Below, piece after piece: positions 34,543 through 39,513 of a stretch of DNA of 39,513 nt. The notes beneath the pieces are model-generated. The model searched no databases. It was not told the DNA's origin and saw nothing but the letters and a program-made list of their open reading frames with translations. The stretch comes from Geobacteraceae bacterium (GTDB lineage Bacteria; Desulfobacterota; Desulfuromonadia; Desulfuromonadales; Desulfuromonadaceae): assembly GCA_020201305.1 (NCBI GenBank), contig JAIVHC010000154.1, positions 1 through 39,513 of the forward strand. Reading direction: 5' to 3'. Made by a program: the position numbers and the translations under genes. Position 1 is the stretch's first letter, and every line of letters starts with the position of its first letter.

Positions 34543-35958
34543 ATGCACACAAAACAACCGTCCCTGGTTGACACCCATGCCCATCTTGATGGATCCCGCT
34601 TTGCCGAGGATCTAGATCTTGTTCTGAAAAGAGCTGTAGATGCAGGCGTACGCAGCATAATCACCGTGGGATGCGATCTGGATAGCTCGCGCGCAAGCGT
34701 GCGTCTCGCTAAGGATTCAGAAACGAACGGATCTTCGTCACGCTTACCCCGAATATATGCGAGCGTCGGGGTACACCCGCACGATGCTTCCGACCTCACC
34801 CCGGAGGTGATAGAAGAATTACGTGCCCTGGCACAATCTGATGCTGTCGTAGCCATTGGTGAAACCGGCCTTGACTTCTTCAGGAATCGCTCAGCGCGAG
34901 AACAACAGCTCGAAGCGTTCCGCAGGCAGATTCACCTGGCTAAAGAATGTGGCAAACCCCTGATCATTCATGATCGCGATGCACATGCAGATATACTCGA
35001 CATAATGCGCGCTGAAAATGCGCATGAATGCGGAGGGGTTCTTCACTGCTTCAGCGCTGATGTGGAGATGGCTAACGCCTGCGTAGATCTCGGCTTTCAC
35101 ATCTCTTTTACCGGCAATATCACCTACCCCAAAAATGAGATATTGCGTGATGTAATCCGCAATATCCCCCTGGAGCGGATCCTGGTGGAGACCGACTGCC
35201 CCTACATGGCACCGCAGTCGAAGCGCGGCAAGCGCAACGAACCCGCATACACCACGGAAACCGCAGACAAAATAGCTGAATTGCGCGGCCTGACCCTGCA
35301 CGATATTGCGCGTATCACCAGCCTCAACGCCTTTGAACTCTTCGGGGTCGGACAGGTGGATCAAGCGGTAAAAATAGCGTACCGCATCCGCAATTCCCTG
35401 TATCTCAATATCACCAACCGCTGCACCAACAGCTGTACCTTTTGCACCAAATTCCAAGACTTTAAAGTTAAAGGGCATCAGCTTAAACTCGATCACGAAC
35501 CGGATGTGCAGGAAATTATCGATGCTATCGGTAGCCCGCAGGGGTATGAGGAGGTAGTGTTCTGTGGTTACGGGGAACCTCTTCTGCGTCTCGATTGCGT
35601 AATTGAGGTGGCACGCTGGTTGAAACAGCACGGGGTAAAGGTGCGTATCAACACCGATGGCCAGGCCAATCTGGTACATGGGCGCAACGTACTCCCGGAA
35701 CTCGAGGGGCTGGTGGATTCAATCTCAGTTTCTCTCAATGCCTCCAGCGCGGAAGAATACCAGCGTCTATGCCGCTCTGAATTCGACCTTGACGGATACA
35801 ACGGAGTTAAAGATTTTATCTACAAAGCAACCAAATACATCCCCAACGTAACCGCATCCGCCGTCACTGTACCCGGCGTGGATATCGAAGCGTGCGCCGC
35901 AGTCGCAACAGAACTGGGAGCAGAATTCCGCAAGCGCATCTATAACGAAGTAGGATAA
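34543..35958 (+). CDS. TatD family hydrolase fused to a radical SAM domain
   Basis: Residues 1-270 are a TatD metal-dependent deoxyribonuclease: metal-binding DTHAHLD near residue 6, GETGLDF in the middle, PLIIHDRDAHAD, and ILVETDCPYMAPQSKRGKRNEP. Residues 285-471 form a radical SAM domain with the iron-sulphur motif C294-x3-C298-x2-C301 (RCTNSCTFC) and a GYGEPLLR strand. I recall a family of TatD-associated radical SAM proteins in deltaproteobacteria, either fused or adjacent; its reaction is unknown. The protein has no partial SPASM domain. It follows metG and a partial terminator. Confidence 0.9.
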   Translation: MHTKQPSLVDTHAHLDGSRFAEDLDLVLKRAVDAGVRSIITVGCDLDSSRASVRLAKDSETNGSSSRLPRIYASVGVHPHDASDLTPEVIEELRALAQSDAVVAIGETGLDFFRNRSAREQQLEAFRRQIHLAKECGKPLIIHDRDAHADILDIMRAENAHECGGVLHCFSADVEMANACVDLGFHISFTGNITYPKNEILRDVIRNIPLERILVETDCPYMAPQSKRGKRNEPAYTTETADKIAELRGLTLHDIARITSLNAFELFGVGQVDQAVKIAYRIRNSLYLNITNRCTNSCTFCTKFQDFKVKGHQLKLDHEPDVQEIIDAIGSPQGYEEVVFCGYGEPLLRLDCVIEVARWLKQHGVKVRINTDGQANLVHGRNVLPELEGLVDSISVSLNASSAEEYQRLCRSEFDLDGYNGVKDFIYKATKYIPNVTASAVTVPGVDIEACAAVATELGAEFRKRIYNEVG

Positions 35959-35981
35959 CACCGGGAGTTGCCCGGCAGCAG

Positions 35982-35998
35982 TGACATCAGTGATGTCA
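35982..35998. promoter_or_regulatory. 17-base dyad in the hflK leader
   Basis: TGACATCA and TGATGTCA flank a single G, a perfect palindrome in the 71-base gap between tatD and hflK. A second small hairpin, CCGGG-AGTTG-CCCGG, lies just upstream at 35961-35975. Position and symmetry fit an operator site, but the factor is unknown. Confidence 0.4.
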
Positions 35999-36029
35999 TT
36001 AATATAAACCGAGCACAGAGGAGAAATAC

Positions 36030-37061
36030 ATGTCACAAAATCCGTGGCAACCACGCCAGGACCCGTTGGAGCAGGCCCTGGAAGCCATTGTAAAAAAGTT
36101 CAAGTCCACCGGCGGCCCCCCGAAAAAGTTGATTATGGGAATCGTAGTTGTGGCCCTTGTACTGTTCGGGGCGCAGAGCGCGTTCTACAAAGTTGATACT
36201 GAGGAAACCGGCGTGATTCTGCGTCTGGGGAAAAACATTGGCACAGCGACTCCAGGCCTGCACATGAAACTGCCCTTCGGCATCGATCAGGTTATTCCGG
36301 TTAAAACCGGACGCGTCCTCAAAGAGGAATTCGGCTTCCGTACCAGTCGTGCAGATGTACGCTCTTCCTACAGCTCACGTGAGTACGACGATGAGTCTCT
36401 AATTCTCACCGGCGATCTCAACGTTACCGATCTGGAGTGGGTCGTCCAGTACCAGATCATGGATCCGGTTAAGTTCCTCTTCAACATTGCAGACCCCAGC
36501 GCTACGATTCGGGATCTATCTGAAGCCATGCTCCGCATTGTCATCGGGAATTCGAAGGTTACCGATGTTCTGACCACTGATCGTGAGCGCCTCGCAATCG
36601 AGGTGCAAAAAGAACTACAGGCCATCTTTGACTACTACGATATCGGGATCCGGCTGGTGACAGTAAAATTTCAGGATGTAAATCCACCCAAGGAAGTAAG
36701 GGGTGCATTTAATGAAGTCAACGAAGCGGAACAACAACGTGAAAGCCTGATATTTCAGGCACGGGAACAGTACAACCGCGAGGTTCCCAAAGCACGCGGG
36801 GTAGCACGGAGTAAAATTCTGGATGCGGAAGGCTACGCCCTGGCACGGATCAACCGCGCCACCGGTGAGGCACAGCGCTTTAAGGATCTCCTCCGAGAAT
36901 ACGCCAAGGCCCCGGAAGTAACCAAAAAACGTCTATACCTGGAAAGGATGGAGCAAGTTTTGCCTGAGATAAAAGAACTTTATATCATCGACTCAGATCA
37001 ATCCGGTGTCATGCCCCTGCTTCCCCTGGGCAAAGGCTCACTTAGCGGAGGTGGCCAATGA
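36030..37061 (+). CDS. hflK: membrane protease modulator HflK (SPFH/prohibitin family)
   Basis: The 343-residue protein has a short Gly/Pro-containing N-terminus, one membrane helix at about 33-50 (KLIMGIVVVALVLFGAQSAF), and a periplasmic SPFH domain with TEETGVILRLGKNIG and a long amphipathic coiled-coil around 230-300. HflK forms a ring complex with HflC that regulates FtsH proteolysis. It is followed by hflC with a 4-base overlap; ATG 36030 has cagaggaga upstream. Confidence 0.94.
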   Translation: MSQNPWQPRQDPLEQALEAIVKKFKSTGGPPKKLIMGIVVVALVLFGAQSAFYKVDTEETGVILRLGKNIGTATPGLHMKLPFGIDQVIPVKTGRVLKEEFGFRTSRADVRSSYSSREYDDESLILTGDLNVTDLEWVVQYQIMDPVKFLFNIADPSATIRDLSEAMLRIVIGNSKVTDVLTTDRERLAIEVQKELQAIFDYYDIGIRLVTVKFQDVNPPKEVRGAFNEVNEAEQQRESLIFQAREQYNREVPKARGVARSKILDAEGYALARINRATGEAQRFKDLLREYAKAPEVTKKRLYLERMEQVLPEIKELYIIDSDQSGVMPLLPLGKGSLSGGGQ

Positions 37062-37981
37062 AAAAACTGATTATCCCACTGATTATTCTCTTAGTAATCG
37101 CGGCCAATTCATTCTTTATAGTCAATGAAGCCACCCAGGCTATTGTAACCCAGTTTGGAAAACCGGTAGGAGATGTACGCCATGCCGGACTCCACTTCAA
37201 GATTCCCTTTGTGCAGAAGGTACACACTTTTTCCAATCGTATCCTGAACTGGGATGCTGATCCGAATCAGATTCCCACGAGCGACAAAAAGTATATCTGG
37301 GTTGACACAACCGCGCGCTGGCGCATTGCCGATCCACTGCTGTTCTTCACCTCTGTAGCAACGGAACAGAATGCACAAAGTCGCCTGGATGACATCATAG
37401 ATTCTGTTGCCCGGGATCAGATTTCCGCGCACCGTCTTGTGGATGTAGTGCGTAGTGTAGATTACGCCGGCAATCTCAGCATCAGTTCTGATGAATTTGA
37501 CGAAAAGAAAGAGGATGAAGGGCATTCCATCGGGCGCGACAAGATTATGGATTATGTCCTTGAAAAAGCACGCGAAGACACCCCCGAGTACGGTATTGAT
37601 CTCATCGACGTCAAGATCAAGCGCATCAACTATGTCGATCAGGTACGTCAACGCGTATTCGAACGTATGATATCCGAACGTCAGAAAGTAGCGGCGGAGT
37701 ATCGCTCCGAAGGGGAAGGGGAAAAAGCCGATATCCTGGGGCAGATGCGTAAGGAACTCAAATCGATTGAATCAGAGGCATACCAGAAAGCAATTCAGCT
37801 TAAAGGTGCCGCTGATGCAAAAGCCGCAGCTATATATGCCGAAGCCTACAATCAGGATCCAGCCTTTTACAACTACGTGCGCACCCTGGAGTCGTACGGC
37901 ACTACCATAGGTGAAAATAATCGCGTCATCCTCTCAACGGATAGCGAATATTACAAATTACTAAAGCAGATAGATAATTAG
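37058..37981 (+). CDS. hflC: membrane protease modulator HflC (SPFH/prohibitin family)
   Basis: The 307-residue protein starts MKKLIIPLIILLVIAANSFF, a signal-anchor helix, then the SPFH domain (EATQAIVTQFGKPVGDV). The HflC-type coiled coil contains RMISERQKVAAEYRSEGEGEK and AAAIYAEAYNQDPAFYNYVRTLESY, which is typical of the family. It partners HflK in the membrane. It is translationally coupled to hflK through ATGA. Confidence 0.95.
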   Translation: MKKLIIPLIILLVIAANSFFIVNEATQAIVTQFGKPVGDVRHAGLHFKIPFVQKVHTFSNRILNWDADPNQIPTSDKKYIWVDTTARWRIADPLLFFTSVATEQNAQSRLDDIIDSVARDQISAHRLVDVVRSVDYAGNLSISSDEFDEKKEDEGHSIGRDKIMDYVLEKAREDTPEYGIDLIDVKIKRINYVDQVRQRVFERMISERQKVAAEYRSEGEGEKADILGQMRKELKSIESEAYQKAIQLKGAADAKAAAIYAEAYNQDPAFYNYVRTLESYGTTIGENNRVILSTDSEYYKLLKQIDN

Positions 37982-38009
37982 TCTGTTCGATAGATACTAT
38001 GCAGTTGTT

Positions 38010-38047
38010 CTCCCCGGGGTTTTCGATATTCAGAGGATCCCGGGGAG
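38010..38047 (+). terminator. stem-loop terminator after hflC
   Basis: CTCCCCGGG (38010-38018) and CCCGGGGAG (38039-38047) form a perfect 9-bp stem with a 20-base loop, followed by CCCCCACCTTTTAGTTTTCC. The rest of the 285-base gap before gdhA is A/T-rich and I see no clear promoter or gene in it. Confidence 0.55.
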
Positions 38048-38266
38048 CCCCCACCTTTTAGTTTTCCTCCAGTTCATTAAAGCCCCTAAATTTATAACGT
38101 CAACACACAACACACCAAGTTACACAGCAACTCACTTAAAGTTGGCTTCGCTTAATGTTTTTTTAAGTATTTGCCCCTCAATTGTCGGGTGATGGGGATA
38201 AAACCAAAAAAATTAGGCAAAAAAACTGCCAGCCATATCACTAACAATCCATAAGGAGTAAAGAGC

Positions 38267-39513
38267 ATGGGTATTCAACTTGACGAAAAAATTAAGCCTA
38301 TCTACCAGGAAGTGCTCAACCGCAACCCTGGAGAAACCGAATTTCACCAGGCAGTCCTGGAAGTTCTGGAGTCTCTGGGACCGGTACTGGTAAAACATCC
38401 CGAATTTGCCGACCACCGTATTATAGAACGTATCTGCGAGCCGGAACGCCAGATTATCTTCCGTGTTCCCTGGCTCGACGATGATGGCAATGTGCACATC
38501 AATCGTGGCTTTCGTGTCGAGTTCAACAGCGCCCTGGGACCCTACAAGGGGGGCCTGCGCTTCCACCCTTCGGTATATCTCGGGATTGTAAAGTTTCTCG
38601 GCTTCGAGCAGATCTTCAAAAATGCCCTCACAGGTTTGCCTATCGGTGGTGGCAAAGGGGGTTCAGACTTCGACCCGAAAGGCAAATCTGACAACGAAGT
38701 TATGCGTTTCTGCCAGAGCTTCATGACCGAGCTCTATCGCCATATCGGCGAGCACACGGATGTACCTGCCGGAGATATCGGCGTCAGTGGGCGTGAGGTC
38801 GGCTACATGTTCGGCCAGTACAAGCGCATCACCAACCGCTGGGAATCCGGGGTTCTCACCGGCAAAGGGCTCGACTGGGGCGGGTCGCTGGTACGCACCG
38901 AAGCTACCGGATACGGCGCAGCCTTCTTTGTCGAAGAGATGCTCAAGGTGCGCAACGACTCTCTTGAGGGGAAAAAATGCATCGTCTCCGGCAGTGGCAA
39001 CGTAGCCGTCTACACCATCGAGAAGATCAATCAACTCGGCGGAACGGTCATAGCGTGCTCCGACTCCGGTGGCTACATCTACCATGAAGCCGGGATCGAC
39101 CTCGAACTGGTACAGCGGATCAAGGAAATTGAGCGCCGCCGCATCAAGGACTACGCCAATTACTACCCCGAAGCCAAGTATGTGGCCAAGGGCAATATCT
39201 GGGAAATCCCTTGTGATGTGGCCATGCCCTCCGCAACCCAGAACGAGATCAACGGCAAGGATGCAACCATACTGGTGAAAAACGGCTGTATTGCCGTTGG
39301 CGAAGGGGCAAACATGCCCACCACCCCGGAAGGGATCCGGGTTTTCCTCGATGCCAAGATCTTCTATGGACCGGGTAAAGCCGCCAATGCGGGCGGGGTT
39401 GCCACCAGCGCGCTGGAGATGCAGCAGAACGCCAGCCGTGACTCCTGGGATTTCGAATACACCGAGGAGCGCCTGCGCCACATTATGCGCCGGATCCATA
39501 AAGTATGCTACGA
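38267..39513 (+). CDS. gdhA: NADP-type glutamate dehydrogenase (3' end beyond window)
   Basis: The frame opens at ATG 38267 after aaggag and is still open at the right edge; 415 codons are visible of a usual 445-450. It reads as a hexameric glutamate dehydrogenase: RGFRVEFNSALGPYKGGLRFH, the substrate-binding lysine segment LPIGGGKGGSDFDPKGKSD, DVPAGDIGVSGREVGYM, and the dinucleotide site VSGSGNVAVYTIE followed by CSDSGG, as in E. coli GdhA, which uses NADPH. It interconverts 2-oxoglutarate plus ammonium and glutamate, an obvious sink for nitrogen released by the doe pathway. It is preceded by a long A/T-rich leader. Confidence 0.95.
   Translation, partial: MGIQLDEKIKPIYQEVLNRNPGETEFHQAVLEVLESLGPVLVKHPEFADHRIIERICEPERQIIFRVPWLDDDGNVHINRGFRVEFNSALGPYKGGLRFHPSVYLGIVKFLGFEQIFKNALTGLPIGGGKGGSDFDPKGKSDNEVMRFCQSFMTELYRHIGEHTDVPAGDIGVSGREVGYMFGQYKRITNRWESGVLTGKGLDWGGSLVRTEATGYGAAFFVEEMLKVRNDSLEGKKCIVSGSGNVAVYTIEKINQLGGTVIACSDSGGYIYHEAGIDLELVQRIKEIERRRIKDYANYYPEAKYVAKGNIWEIPCDVAMPSATQNEINGKDATILVKNGCIAVGEGANMPTTPEGIRVFLDAKIFYGPGKAANAGGVATSALEMQQNASRDSWDFEYTEERLRHIMRRIHKVCY

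Noticed and set aside
34891..35679. 262-codon minus-strand frame opposite the TatD-radical SAM gene
   Set aside because: The plus-strand protein has complete TatD and radical SAM motifs; the antisense has none.
38663..39499. 278-codon minus-strand frame opposite gdhA
   Set aside because: gdhA is strongly conserved on the plus strand; this is a codon-bias shadow.
1..39513. Prophage, CRISPR or defence island
   Set aside because: No integrase, phage structural gene, direct-repeat array or nuclease cluster was seen; nearly all coding space is metabolic or housekeeping.

Overview
The window looks like a stretch of Gram-negative chromosome from a deltaproteobacterium-like (Desulfuromonadota-type) organism. 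That placement rests on gene order and protein style: murJ divergent from rpsT facing leuS-lptE-holA; tmk-holB-ricT-metG followed by a TatD protein fused to a radical SAM domain; and an outer-membrane copper protein, an LPS acyltransferase and an LptE remnant that mark a diderm cell. It is inference, not a computed placement. No tRNA, rRNA, CRISPR array, prophage or insertion sequence was seen.

Layout. (1) 1-5075, minus strand: a compact ectoine-degradation operon, doeB2 (M20-type deacetylase) - doeD (diaminobutyrate transaminase) - doeA (ectoine hydrolase) - doeC (aldehyde dehydrogenase, cut by the left edge). Together these can convert ectoine via N-acetyl-diaminobutyrate, diaminobutyrate and aspartate semialdehyde to aspartate, suggesting a marine or saline habitat. 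(2) 5100-9836, minus strand: stress functions, namely a PfpI/DJ-1 protein, a clade-3-like haem catalase, and copA-copB copper resistance with copA visibly broken. (3) 10049-13771, plus strand: moxR - DUF58 - transglutaminase (TgpA-like) operon. (4) 13801-17590, minus strand: a CPA2-type antiporter, a short-chain dehydrogenase, and a frameshifted NFACT/Rqc2-like gene. (5) 17632-19140, plus strand: lipid A acyltransferase-like gene and trmL. (6) 19148-29442: the housekeeping core, murJ / rpsT / leuS-lptE(broken)-holA / infA / orphan response regulator / der / era / rnc. (7) 29617-35958, plus strand: tmk, holB, ricT, metG, tatD-radical SAM. (8) 36030-39513, plus strand: hflK-hflC and gdhA (cut by the right edge).

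The most unusual signals are three genes (copA, lptE, NFACT) that each carry conserved N- and C-terminal parts in different reading frames. In at least copA and lptE conserved sequence is also missing at the join. lptE is normally essential, so this pattern is either real decay or a consensus/assembly defect. Other points worth a look are a C-x3-C-x2-C-x3-C cluster inside the DoeD transaminase, a symmetric inverted repeat framing the infA promoter, a 22-bp perfect palindrome between the SDR and NFACT genes, and a dyad in the hflK leader. I did not find a clearly novel multi-gene system; most of the window is recognisable metabolism and housekeeping.
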